From Nymphaea colorata (Eukaryota; Streptophyta; Magnoliopsida; Nymphaeales; Nymphaeaceae), in NCBI RefSeq assembly GCF_008831285.2, contig NC_045140.1, positions 26,802,131 through 26,866,130 of the forward strand: DNA of 64,000 nt, written 5' to 3'. Every line of letters starts with the position of its first letter. The stretch's first letter is position 1. A program made the position numbers and the translations under genes. This document shows positions 24,616 through 36,723 of the stretch, in pieces. The notes under the pieces were generated by a model that worked only from the letters and a program-made list of their open reading frames with translations, had not been told where the DNA came from and did not search any database.

Positions 24616-27600
24616 TGTGTCTGATGGCTGTGTATCTTTCAGCTTCAAAATGGTGCAGATACGTGGGTGAATGAGTTTGCAAAAGAACAAAACCAGTTTG
24701 GTAGTACAAATGATCAGTGGGTGGATGAGTTCTCCAAGCTGAATATCAATGACTGGGCAGAAGAATTCAATCGTGGGGTTGCAGAGGGAGCCTTTGATAG
24801 TACTGCAGATAACTGGGCTGATGCTTATGATAAGTAAGTTCATTCTTTCGTCTTTCTTAGTACATTCCAAGTTATAGTTGGAATCTATGTAACATGGACT
24901 CTTTAAGGAGGTCATCATGCCTGTGTTGCACCTGCATGAGTGCTGGTGCTGTTTTGACTCACCTATATATATGTGTGTGTGTGTGTGTGTTTGTGCATAT
25001 ATCGACACGTAGTGTTCCTGCAACCAAGGTTTTTGAAATTGCACTGTACCCATGTACACATCCACACCCGTATCCATGTGGCATAGGTTGAATGGTTGGT
25101 TCAATGGAGTTTAGGTTGCATCAGTTGCGTCCTTTTGTCTCGGTACCCCATCCTACAAACAAAGTTAAATGGGGAAAAAGCAATAGTCAAGTCAATCTAA
25201 AAGGACCATAAACTGTTTGCAAAAGCCATCATAAACCCCTTGCCGCACCATAAACTGCATCTTGATGGCAGGTGGGGGAAATCCCCCCCTGCCTCTTTGA
25301 GAAGCGAGAGGCCGTCGCCTCCTCCATTGCCTCCTCCGCCAGCCTACCCTTGCCGGCAGACCATCTGCCTCCCTAGTGGCGTGCCTCGTGTCGTGGGGTG
25401 TTTTTTTTTGTTAATCAAAGAATAGGCCGTCCACATGGACAGCCCAAACCAGCTGAGTGATCCGCTCGACTGGTATTCGGCGTTAGGAAAAACGCTTTCT
25501 CTCTCTCTCTTGATATATATATATATGCACACCCAAGAGCGGGTGCCTTGGCCTCCTTAAAGACTTTGTATTCCATAGGTAATATGTATCTCACAAGATT
25601 CTTGAGTTTCTAAGTGCATATTTCCTTGTTTTTCTAGCGGTATTTTCTCTTCGGAATTTTCATAAGTCATGGAAAGTTTTGACCGGGCAGAGAATTAGAT
25701 TGTACTCTTTTGCATGTGCAGGTTCGTTGAAGAGCAAATTGCAGCTGGCCAGCAGAAGTCAGATTCTTCAAGAATGATCTATGTTTTCTCGGACCAGAAT
25801 CCATATGTTGGGCACCCTAATCCGCTGAAAGAAGGACAGGAACTATTCCGCAAAGGTCTTCTAAGTGAAGCTGTGCTTGCTTTGGAAGCTGAGGTTTTGA
25901 AGAATCCTGATAATTCTGAAGGTTGGAGATTGCTTGGAATTACGCATGCAGAAAATGATGATGATCAACAGGTAAATTCTCAACAATGACTTTCTAAGTA
26001 ATGAAGTTTTATCACCATACTGTTCATTATATATGTATATATAGACTTCAGAGTGTCCAATCAGTAAAACTACAGAAGAACACTAAAAGTATTGGAACAT
26101 AATAAATAAAACGAAAAGGATCAATAATATAGCTATATAAGAAATTCCAAGTAATAAATAAAATGAAAAGCATAAAAAATATAGCTATATAAGAAATTCC
26201 AAGTTTTAGCTAGAGGTTTAAATGTTGATGGCTGTCCACAACTAGATTTCAAATAAAAACTTCAAGTGTCAAGGGTCAATTTGATCCAAGGCTCATGAAC
26301 AAAACTCCCGAGAGGAAACAAATGATCTGATTTTCTGATGGCTGAGAAATTAAAAAGTTAATTGGGCTTTCTAGTCTGTACTACTTAATCAATAGCTTAG
26401 AGAGGAAAGCACGATCTAAGATTCTAATGATCTCAAAATGATTTCTGTCCCAAATGTCTGCTATTTATGAAGTTGTATATGAAGTATGAAAAGCTTTGTG
26501 GTCCTGCCTGCAAAATGGGGCTGGATACTCTTGTTATGTGGGGTAATGACTTGTATTTTTGTGGCTTCTTGGTAGGATTATGATGCTTCAATCATCTGTA
26601 AATGAAGAGAGAAGGCCATAACTTATTGGTCTTCTCTATATTAGAAAAGAATGGTAGCTGTATTGAAAAAGATTGTAGCTCTTCAATTTATTTTTTTGTT
26701 GTTTTCCCATAAATTCTGTTTCAAAGACTAATGCCAACTCTGTTAATCATATGGTTAAGATGTTTGTGTTTCTATCAACAGTTTGAGTGAATGGCGTTAT
26801 AAGTTCTTATCTTATTGTGTTTTGATTACCAAAAGGATATTTTGTGTGCAAGCTCACAATATTGTTATGTCATGTCTGTTACCTTTGTTAGTATGTATTT
26901 CATCATTTTTTCCCTTTTTTAAACGTGTACAAACACCAGAATTTTGTTGAATGAGTAAGAGTTCTTATTTGTGCAGTTGAAACCTTGTGAATGTTTTACA
27001 TAATTGTGTTGCCTCCGCCCTTGTGTCATGTCTTGGCAAGTAGATCAAAGCAATTTATGCAGACAATATGTGTCATGCCAAAAAGTTGTGTTGCATCAGG
27101 GATCAACAATTTACTGGGGTGGTTATGCTGTGCAATGACAATATCCTTTTGACTTTGAAAGATGCTTGGTCCTGAACAAAAGTTCTGAGCACGGTTCCTA
27201 TTTTTCTGGAAGTTAGTGAGATTTTGTTTTTTCATCATCCTAGAGGATTTAATGACTAGATGATGAATTGCCACATTTTCTATGATTAAATATAAAACAA
27301 ATGGAGGATGTAAAGTTGCCCTTTTCTCCCATTTCTCAATGTTGGTCTCTTATAAATATTCTTGACTTGCATCCCTGCAGGCTATTGCATCAATGATGCG
27401 TGCAATGGAAGCCGATCCAAATAATTTAGAAGTGCTTCTTGCTCTTGGTGTGAGTCACACTAACGGTAAGACGTGTGCTTCATCATTATCAGCTGCTGTG
27501 ACATAATTGTCAGTCACTGACGTTAGGCTTTTGGGATATGTGCAGAGCTTGAGCAATCAGCGGCATTGAAATATCTGTATAGGTGGCTTCAGCAGCACCC

Positions 27601-30600
27601 AAAGTATGGGAGTCTCGTCCCACCAGATCAAACAGATAAACTCTATCATAATGATGTAAGAAGCTAATGTTTATTTCCAACTTTAATCTGTTGAAAGTAA
27701 TCCAAATTCTATGGTTAAGGTATCTTGAACATGTCTTAGATTGTTTCCCCCATTTACAAGGATGATTAACTAATGGCAAAATCAGATGGTGAGTATATAT
27801 TAATGTAGAATGTATTTGCTGCTTGATGTGTTTTTATGCATATGGTAAAGTGTGCTTGTTCTTTGCCTGATTGTGTAGGTAGTGTATGTCCTATGTTGCA
27901 ATATTGGGATTATCTGATGGGTTATATTCAAAATGATAATCAACATGTTTACTCAGGCAATTCAGCTTTATCGATAGCCACAAAATATCGTTCTTGTGCT
28001 TTATCTATAAGGTTTTTCTTGGGGATTTTTCAGCAAAACTGTTTTTGGGAAAATCTTGGAATTTTTTTTATAAGAAAGTGAAAAAATCCTAAAAATTAGA
28101 AAAATAAATGAGAAACTAATGAAAAGTCAAAAAGCATCTAGGTAAACTGATAAAGAGTAAACATGATGTTTTTGTAATGATAAAAATAACCTAACAGCGC
28201 TTTACCCTTGAATGACAAAGGATAAGTTAAAAGAAGAGGAAGTAACAATGGAAGAGAAATTTTAAAAAAAAAAAGTCAGATATCACATGCTCCTTACTTG
28301 ACATAAAATGAAAAAAAAAAAAAAAAAAAACAAATGGGTGTCCTGCAGCCTCCCCAGCAATGTGGCAGCCTCATCTTTTTATGTTTCAAATGAAAGCCAA
28401 TTGAATGCTAGGGCTTAAAAGCCCTGAAGAAGTTTTAAGTTCCCTTTTTGCCATTAAAAAGGGATTACATGTTCAAGAATGCCTCTCTTGGCTCTCTGTT
28501 CGTCTCAGATTGTCCCTTTTTAAAGAAGAAAAGCACCATTTGCATGATAACACATTAAAAAAAAATTACATTAAAAAAAAGTTCGACATGTCATCAATAC
28601 CCTCAGTTCAGCGTGTGAATAGAATACTCAAAAAACCGTGAAAAAACTGCGGTAAGTTCATATTTATCTTTTTTCAAAATATTGCATTGTTTTCATTTTT
28701 TTGGTTAATATTGCAATATTTTCAAAAATAGGAATATTACGATATTTATGGCTAAGGCTTCATTATTCTCTGGTTGGACTTGTCAAAGGGGAAGGTGGCT
28801 AATTGATATGCAATAATTTGGATATTTCTCTATATCTGGTAGTCTAATCCTAAACTTCCTAGCTCTACAGTTTAATACCATCCAGGTCTTCAGGAGTTTT
28901 TCAGGCCGAAGATCTTGTGATCTTCTCACATGGTGCATTAAAAGAGATGTTATAACCTTTTGAAAAGAAAGCATTGAGTTTTGCTGCAAGACTGAACACT
29001 TAGACGTATGCTGATTTCTTCAGCAGCAAGAGTGCAAATTCAGTTTACAATTTTATTCACTATTTTTCCATCTCTATGGTTCAATCCTGGATGCCATTAC
29101 TGAGATGTTAATCATGGAACTAGCATTTTGTTTGACTTGTGGCAATAGATGAAGTAAAAGTGTAAAACCTTATGATGAGGCCTTCAAGTTAAATTATTGG
29201 CAAGAGTTGTTCCTTGGAAGTGGTTGGTAATTAGACATATGTATGGTCTAGATTTTTAACGTGAATGAGGCATCGTATTATGAGGAAATAGAGGTTTCAG
29301 CTTTGGAGACTATCTGTTACCGATAATTTTGTCAACCAGAAGATATTTGGAAGATTTCATACTTTGTGCACCTCAAAGTCCTGAAACAAAGAACGTTTTG
29401 GATTTCAATCTTCACGCTGCAACTCTGGTCCTCTTGCTGAACAGTTTGTTCATCTTTTAGACATGCCATCATTCATGTTGAGAGGAATTGCTTGAGCACG
29501 TTCAATGGGTTGAAAGAAGTGGCAAAAGGAGGGGAAAGAACTTCAAAAATTCATGTGAACTTTTCTAAAATTCATGGTATGTTTGTAGACAATATAACAA
29601 CTGTGCTGTTGAAAAACCATCTTCCTAACTGTAGTATCAACAATATTGATGTGTGCTTTTCTCAGTCCATAAGAATGGTCTATCCTTCTGCTTCAACAGG
29701 TATCACTTCTGGGATGCAGTTTGAGTGGCATGTCAAGCCTTTTCTTCCACAACGAGATCTAGAGATGCTCAGTAGTTTTGTTTATCATAGACATAATATG
29801 CTTAATTAGATCGTAGTAGTAATAGAGTATGTAATTTATTTTGAACATGTTTGGTGTCAGTTTTATTTTGTAGCTAACTCACATGTTATCCTGCATGCAG
29901 GTAGCTCTGCTATTCAATGAGGCTGTTCGAATGTCCCCCGAGGATGCTGATGTCCATATAGTTCTTGGGGTCCTCTATAACTTATCTAGAGAATATGACA
30001 AAGCTATCTCATCCTTCCAACAAGCACTAAAGCTAAAACCACGTGATTATTCTCTTTGGAACAAGCTTGGTGCAACTCAAGCAAACAGTGTTCAAAGTGC
30101 TGATGCCATATTTGCTTATCAACAGGTAGTTGACTAGTTCTTAGTCATGTCTATTTGTTTTTGTTTTTTTTTGTTTTTTTTTAATTCTAAAGCAAATTGC
30201 AAGTTGTCACAAAAATGTATTTTCCTTACCTGCTTTATCTTTTATTCAGTGGTTTATCAAGAACAAGAAAACTAAAAAAAGATGCTCGTTAAATATGCTC
30301 TCCAGCATATTTTATGGTTGATTGTGTTAAATTTCCTTTTTCTCTTAGTTTGTAACTGCAACTTGGTTAAGGTTGGAAGAGAACTGCACTTTGCTATCCT
30401 GGAGGAAAAGTTCTTTTAAGTCGCTCAATGTATTACTGGAAGATGGAAAGCCACATACAGATAAAGAATAATTCAGTTCTTGCGTTAAGATCTGCACTTT
30501 GTGCAATGCCTAGGAGTTGGCCAGGACATGCTTGTATGTCCCAGGCAGCAAAGATCTTCACAAGATAACATCTTACATATATTAAAATGCTAGTAGGTCA

Positions 30601-33004
30601 ATCTGAGTGGGATAGGTTCAGCACCCCTGCAGTGTTTTTAATCTTTACTGCTTGCCATATCTACCTATAGAAACTAAAACAACCTTTACTGTGTCACTCA
30701 GGGAGGGTTTGCCTGTAAATTTATGATTGCTAACCAGTTACCAAGCTCTCTCGCTCTCTCTCTCTCCCCCCTCTCTTTCTCTTAATCCTGCTTGATGCAA
30801 TAAACATGGGGTTGATGATGTCCTTTATATTCACATGTAGACATACTCAGCATACACAGCACATATAGATATTATGTGCATGCATGCGTTGTGTCTGTGA
30901 TTTTGTGTTTGTGCTTTCAGCTGCCCCCCCGCAATGTAAAACAATAGGAATTACCTCATGACAACCTCAGATTTAAAAATTGGATGTTTCAATACTTAAG
31001 CAATTCATTTTCATAAAAGAAAAAATTAACGGTAAATATATGTTTGAACTACATAAACTACATAGATAATATGGTGATATTGTAATATTACTGCTAAATG
31101 TTGCTATTTTTATATCTTTCTCCTTGTGGATGTTTTAAGATCAATATACTTTTGAAGTATGACTTCTATTCTGAGAGTGTGCTTTCGTATTTCTGAGTGC
31201 ATATATGCTTGTCAGCATGAAGGCTCATGCTATCTGTATCCTAATGCCCAAACGTTAAAATTAGCCTTATGGGAATAAGCTGCTGTCATGAATTATTACA
31301 CTACCATTCACCAGCGACGGGTTTAAGTGTTTAGTTGGTAGAAGAACCTTTGATCTTCTTCTCAAACGTTGTTCTTGAACAGCCATTTGGTGTTAGAGAT
31401 TTTGATTGATTTGCATTGTTGGACAATCTTGTGGGAATCCATTTTGCTCGTTCTTCAATCCTTGATAAATTTTGTCGAGTACTTTGTATACCTGGCTAAT
31501 TTTTTTTTCTTCTTTTTTCCCATGTAGGCACTAGATTTGAAGCCCAACTATGTTCGTGCATGGGCAAATATGGGTATTAGTTATGCTAATCAGGTTTGTT
31601 ACTCTTACATAATTCTTTGTGAATACTATTGGTAACATAGTGCACTTGATTTTAAGCCCAACGATGTTCATGCATGTATTTTTGAATGCCATTGGAATGT
31701 AGCCATCATGTGTAAGATTTCTATAGCTTATTCTTTTTCATCTCTGATTTCAATATCTAGTTTCTAGATCAAAATGCATAAAAGGGGCTGGAACATATCT
31801 TTTCAATGTATGCTCTCTCTACCTTCGATATGTCAAAACAGTGTAATCGCTCAATTATAAATTGAAACTCTTGAGATTTAGACCAGTCTATCTACCTCTT
31901 ATTGATACAAATTTGAAACCTCATTTATAGTTATCTAAGACAGAACCTTAACTAAGTTTCAGTTTCACTTGTGACTTTGTCTCTACATACTGACTAATGC
32001 ATAACTGACATTATGAACTGTTGATGCCTTCTCAAGTTGTATGCGTGTGTTTGAATCTGTGTGCCTTTTTAACCCTTGATGAAAGGAATTGGTTTAGTGC
32101 TGAATAGGCTGTTAGAACTTGCATATGATTCAACTAAAACACTACTTAAACTGAGAAGTTAATCCAAAACGGCTTTCTTAAAGATAGTAGATTACTTCAT
32201 AAAAAGATAATACCAAGGAATGTGTATGAAATGGTTTCATGGGATTCGGTTAGATGTCCTGATAGTAGGATATCATTGAGAAATCGGAATCAGTGTTATC
32301 AAAGTATGGTTATTCCTGTGGAATGGGTCTTCATGTTGGTATCTTATTGAATATAAAGTGCTGACATTGTTCTGGCCAAACGTTTCAATCTTTAGGAAGT
32401 ATGGTAGGACTGTCGTTGCTGTTCTGAGTTTAACAGTGACTCTTTCATACTATAAAATGGGAAGTTACATGTGTCCATGTTATTATGTTTCGTGACACAA
32501 TCATCTTATGCAAGTTGATATGTTTGCTCTGTCAATTTGATTTTCAAAATTTTCTTGAAGTGTATATAGCATGTCTTTTCTGCCTGACCATTAAATAACC
32601 ATGGTCTTATTTTGCATTCAATGGTTTGTCTAACCTTGCTTATTCATGTTCAGGGGCAGTATGAAGAATCTATTCGATATTATGTCAGGGCACTGGCAAT
32701 GAATCCCAAGGCAGAAAATGCATGGCAATATTTACGGATTTCTCTTAGGTTTGTGTGTGTGTGTGTGTGTAAAGAAAGAAGCTAAAGCGATTAATTCATT
32801 TCTGACACGAGGAAACGTTTTCTGAGTGTTGATTCTTATCTCGGTTCTCAACTAGATGTTAATTCGTGCCGTAAATTGGATTTGCCTTAACTTTTTCCTT
32901 TTCTTCTTTGCCTGGCTTCTCACAGTTGTGCTTCTCGAAATGACATGTTGGAAGCGTGCAATTCAAAGAATCTTGATGCTCTTCAGAAGGAGTTTCCCTT
33001 GTAA
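16853..33004 (+). CDS. PEX5: Peroxisomal targeting signal 1 receptor PEX5
   Basis: PEX5 is the cytosolic shuttle receptor that imports PTS1 cargo and, with PEX7, PTS2 cargo into peroxisomes. I joined 15 coding exons: 16853-16975, 17680-17802, 17878-18064, 18757-18950, 19053-19304, 22964-23083, 23653-23811, 24643-24833, 25722-25971, 27381-27465, 27546-27655, 29901-30125, 31528-31593, 32654-32748, 32926-33004. They total 2259 bases, 752 residues plus stop, with all phases consistent (Arabidopsis is about 728). The N-terminus has the conserved export cysteine in GGAACAVPG. The PEX7-binding region (about 146-205) contains GIPFRPVALPVLGLSESDK. Nine WxxxF/Y docking motifs lie between about 220 and 450 (KWVTEF, SWADAF, SWISQF, EWAEEY, SWADQF, TWVNEF, QWVDEF, DWAEEF, NWADAY). 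A TPR domain from about 470 ends in LDALQKEFPL. Intron 6 uses a GC donor. Nothing is missing, so it is expected to be functional. Weakest point: exon 3 has two AG acceptors 14 bases apart, and only the second keeps the frame. Confidence 0.96.
20105..20187. repeat. Compound (TA)n-(GA)n microsatellite in PEX5 intron 5
   Basis: TA runs from 20105 to 20150 and GA from 20151 to 20187. Just upstream (about 20024-20067) a short inverted repeat, gtggagtgg / ccactccac, flanks ggggcaggtctagttggata. The unit may be the tail of an inserted element, which is inference. Confidence 0.95.
20427..20512. repeat. (CT)n-(TA)n-(GT)n compound microsatellite
   Basis: CT repeats pass into TA repeats and then a GT-rich run of about 40 bases ending in TATATATA, all inside PEX5 intron 5. 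Confidence 0.9.
21217..21278. repeat. 29-bp near-perfect hairpin in PEX5 intron 5
   Basis: The left arm 21217-21245 (taagtggataaaggggactg...) is the reverse complement of 21250-21278 apart from one A/C mismatch, with a 4-base loop. It is far longer than chance. It could be a very short MITE or a snap-back small-RNA source. It does not match any microRNA I recognise. Confidence 0.9.
21892..22013. repeat. Cluster of nested palindromes rich in GTATCGTA
   Basis: A perfect 13-bp hairpin (taccgtataggtt 21892-21904 against 21910-21922) is followed by a 30-base near-palindrome (21960-21989, one mismatch) and an 8-bp hairpin cccgtatc/gatacggg (21994-22013). The motif ccgtatcgta recurs at 21875, 21967 and 21995. 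A related inverted segment near 22433-22460 (ctacggtacgctacagcgta) may mark the other end of an element of about 590 bp. Confidence 0.8.
23912..24075 (+). repeat. Duplicated segment, copy 1 (PEX5 intron 7)
   Basis: About 160 bases here closely match 33472-33635 in the same orientation. Shared blocks include gatcttgtatac, ttgctgaagaaggcactgag and ttctaaactgaaa. Copy 1 is within intron 7 and copy 2 lies 0.5 kb past the PEX5 stop. The pair is either a dispersed repeat family or a local copy of intronic DNA. Confidence 0.85.
24561..24613. repeat. (GA)26 microsatellite next to the PEX5 exon 8 acceptor
   Basis: An uninterrupted GA run ends 29 bases before the exon 8 splice acceptor (AG at 24641-24642). 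Only gtgtgtgtctgatggctgtg and a short tatctttcag separate them, so the branch-point region is purine-rich. Confidence 0.95.
25230..25540. other. GC-rich anomalous block in PEX5 intron 8
   Basis: This block is sharply GC-richer than the surrounding intron. It contains the local inverted repeat gggggaaatccccccc, a CT run and a TA run at its right end. The frame 25240-25425 carries no recognisable domain. It is likely an inserted repeat or transposon fragment; no terminal repeats or target duplication could be identified. Confidence 0.45.
26101..26204. repeat. 52-bp tandem duplication in PEX5 intron 9
   Basis: Copies 26101-26152 and 26153-26204 share aataaataaaa at the start and atagctatataagaaattcc near the end, with a few substitutions and no gap. 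Confidence 0.9.
32751..32770. repeat. (GT)n microsatellite at the PEX5 intron 14 donor
   Basis: Exon 14 ends at 32748 (ctcttag). The donor gtttgt runs directly into a GT repeat that ends in GTAAAG at 32769-32774, itself a good donor sequence. Confidence 0.95.
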
Positions 33005-33471
33005 AGTTAGAACCTGTTGATGATGCATTTATATGTCGCCGAGCGCTTCTCTGCCTTCATGGGCTTTTAGATAAAATTAGCCGCTGCTGAAGATGAACCA
33101 TCAAAGAAGTATTAATTCCTTCAACAAGAGCCTGGCAAATGGTTTTGTTGACTTCGAATGAAAGGCGAGTATCCTGCAATATCTATCTTTGTAGCCATGA
33201 ATGGACGTTTTATCGTAAAGAAAGGAAGAGAAGATCAGCATCAGCTCCATATACATGCACCGCTGAACCCGAGGGAGCGCTCGTCAGTTCGATGAGTTAC
33301 CGATTCAATGTACAGTCAATAATGATCACATATTTGTGACGTTGAGTGAAAACCGCCTTTGCAGAATTCCTTGCTGCTGCCTGAGGATTCTGTAGGAGAA
33401 ATTTGTTTCTCGCAAAGCAATAATGTGTTCATGTGACCATAAATTCTTATCAATAGATTAAGTAAATGCTA

Positions 33472-33635
33472 GAAAAAGTAGATCTTGTATACATACTTAA
33501 TGTTCAGCATTTGCAATATCTATGCCCACCCGTAATGTTTTGCTGAAGAAGGCACTGAGTGTATAAGCAAATTCTAAACTGAAAGAAGAATTTGTATATG
33601 ATTTAAAATAATCAAACTATATTTGCTGGGGAGGA
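33472..33635 (+). repeat. Duplicated segment, copy 2 (PEX5 3' flank)
   Basis: This is the partner of 23912-24075 in PEX5 intron 7, same orientation, with scattered substitutions and small indels. Similarity fades before the start and after about 33635. Confidence 0.85.
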
Positions 33636-34781
33636 TGTGCCTACTGTCTCCCCTTCCTATCTCAAAAGGTGGATTTATCAGTGCTCGTGACTGCCATCTT
33701 GTTCCGACATTTGCAAGCCACAGACGTCGAATCCCACAGCTCGGGCATTTCTCTTCTTTTGCAGACGCCAATTAGAAACTTGGAGTTACCTGCAGCAAGG
33801 TTGAAACTGGAAGAGGAGACAGAAAAGGGTTCTACAAACTGGAAGCAGTTTGTCATTTTATAGCCCATATGAAATCCATTCGTACATTTAAATTTTGGCT
33901 GCATCTGTTTCACTACAGTTGATTGATGGTCTCTCAGCTCCATTTTTTGTTTTCTTTGCGGTATCGTTCGTGAGGGAGAAAAAAAAACAAGGTCTCAAGC
34001 TACGTGTTCCTAGCTGCCTGTAGTTGGTAAAACCCTTGATGTTCCCCACAGGCCACATCAATCGCGTGAGTACACTCAGCTTTGGCCTTCAGGCAAGGAC
34101 ATCCTCCCCTCCTCCAGGTTGTTGGTGTATTTGATACGACTCTGCGACCTTGGTCATGGTGGTATGATTCGTTGCCCCTATACGATGAGTAGAACCCTTG
34201 TGATCCTGATTGGCCTTTGTGGCACCATGCCCCTATCGCAACGGTTGTTTCACTTCACTTACGAGGATTGGTGTGCAATGGTGTTATATATAAAATGGCA
34301 GTAATGCCTTCAAATGACAGCTATTTCTTCACCACACACACACACAATAATATATACATATATATGAACTGAAATCCAATCCTCCTGTCATAGGATACTC
34401 TAGACTCTCACATGTAGCCCGATGTAGACCAAGCATCCGGACAGCCAGAAAAATTCATATCATATATATAGATATATATATACACACACTTGTAAGATGT
34501 TAGTAAACAATAAATTTGTTGCTAAAAACACCATAAACCGCCAATGAAAGTACATGAAGCTTTTGTTGCATCATATATATTAACCAATACTTTTTAGATG
34601 ACTTTTTTGACAATAAATATTTAATTTTTAACCATCTGGCTGGCATCCAATAATTGGAGCTTCCTTCTAATCAGTTTGAATAAATGATTATTAATAGAAT
34701 TTACATTTACTTAAGTCATACATACACACATTTCATCAAATGGTTTAACTGACTATTAATAGCTTTTACATCTACTTTATT

Positions 34782-34883
<102 letters not shown>

Positions 34884-36544
34884 CTTTCTCTTGTTACCTT
34901 ATTTATTTAAGATTGAAGAGTGAGAGAGCATGTTGGTTGGTTACAGACTTACGGATATGTATCTGAAAAAAAATGAGGGCCTAGCCGTGGTGAATATCCA
35001 ATTCCGGGGAGCACCTGAGAGGTGCAGGCGGGTCTTCTTTCTCCTGTCGCTGTTTCCAAAAAATGCCATCCTACTCTCATTGTCTGCTGGCTCAGAGTTT
35101 CAAGCTCGTTGTGGGTTTCTTCCCTGTTCATTTTCATGTAATTTAACGCAGACAGTAGTTTTTCTTTCTCGCGTTTACATCCAAAGTTCCCACACACAGT
35201 ACTCCTTGTCTCTCTCCCTCTTGCTGCTGATGCTTCGCAGCCAGGGGGGGGGGGGCGAGAGGGTGGGTAGAGACCCAAGGGAATCGTTTCAGAAATCCTA
35301 TTGATTGTACCAGACGGATGCTGCGTGTGGCCGGGCCTTTGGATCCTTTCGAGTTACGAGACGATGGCCGTGGCCCCATGTCATCTCCTGCCCAACTCCC
35401 ACTCTTTGGTTTTTAGCCTTGTCTCTTCCAATCTTCCCCCATCTCTCTCCTGTTCTTTTTCCTTTCTTATTTTATTTTACTTCTTGTCTTTGCCCCTCGG
35501 ATTTCACGATTCGATGATCAGAAGAAACAGGGAAGAAAAAGATACGGCTAATGCCAGGCAGGGAATATAAAGAGAGAGAGAGAGAGAGAGAAGAGAGATG
35601 GGGAGGGGGTAAAGCTGGGAAGGAAAGTGAGGTGAGGCCGATGATGCGTATACAGATCGATCAAAGCTGTTACATTTTACATGTATCGTTTTCATACGAT
35701 CAAGGGACAGATTCTTTCTTGCCCCCTCTCTTTTTCTTTTTCTCTCCCTTCTCTTCTCTCTCTCTCTCTCTCTCCCCTCTTATTTTTGTGTTTTTCTTTC
35801 CAAGCAAATCACCCGTCGATGTGAACAGTCTGACACCCTTTCTTTTCTTTGTGTTTTCTCATTTGTCTTTTAGATGTTCTGACATGCTCAATATGCCTTT
35901 CCTAGCCATTTCATTTCGCTCTCTCTCTTGAATTTTTTTTTCTCTCTAGTTTTTTCTTCGCTTTCGGGCTTTTCCCGGTTCACGAAAATGACCGGATGTA
36001 TATCGTTTGATATTTCCCATGCCAAGCGAAACGTCTCGTGTTTTCCGCACGTGAAATGAAGGTAAAGCGACCCTCTCCCCTCCCTGCCTGCAGAAATGAG
36101 GCATACGTATAAAGGAACACTCCTTGAAAACAACACACACCAACCAAGCTCATCTCTCTTTCTCTGTCTTTTTTTCCCATGTATCCAACTCCCCATCTCT
36201 CAAGCAACCATGAAATTTGCATGCACCATGCTCCTGTGCTCTAAATCTACGTCCCGCCTTCTCTCTCTGTCTGCAGCAGCCTTCCCATCATCACTACGAG
36301 AGAGAGAGAGAGAGAGAGCATCCAATTAATCTATCTGTAGCGTGGGGAAAGAGAAACGAGATCGAGTATCTTCCAGGTGATCATAAATAACTATAATAAA
36401 AGCAGAAAGGAGAAAGGAAAAGAAGAGGGTATCTTGTGCAGTACGAGCAAACTAGGAAATTAACGAGGCCGCCATTTATGGAGGACTGTGAGTAACACCC
36501 AAAAGAAATAAAGTAGAAAAAAGAAGGAAGAAGAAGAAGGTGCA

Positions 36545-36569
36545 TGATCCTGCTGCTGCTGCAGGATCA
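36545..36569. repeat. 9-bp hairpin in GC-rich island
   Basis: tgatcctgc and gcaggatca flank a 7-base tgctgct loop. It lies 100 bases from a second, longer hairpin in the same island. Confidence 0.8.
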
Positions 36570-36670
36570 ATGCCCTCCCAGACCCCGCTGCTTAATTTAA
36601 ACAGCTCATCGACTCGTACCGGTCCCCCGGGACGGAGGAACAGCGGGGAGGCGGCCAGGCGTCGATCGAT

Positions 36671-36723
36671 CAGAGTTGCAGCGCAGCGAGGGCAGGTACC
36701 CTCCTTCAGGTACTGCAACTCTG
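36671..36723. repeat. 11-bp perfect hairpin with structured loop
   Basis: cagagttgcag (36671-36681) pairs perfectly with ctgcaactctg (36713-36723). The 31-base loop carries the further self-complementary gagggcaggtaccctc. It sits in a GC-rich island (about 36540-36790) within AT-rich DNA. The short frames across the island on both strands are not recognisable proteins. Confidence 0.85.

Noticed and set aside
29492-29809. 105-codon frame in PEX5 intron 11
   Set aside because: Exons 11 and 12 join in frame without it, and the family shows no extra sequence here.
32967-32978. agaatcttgatg, matching the start of miR172
   Set aside because: It is PEX5 coding sequence (KNLDAL in the last exon), and only 12 bases match with no foldback.
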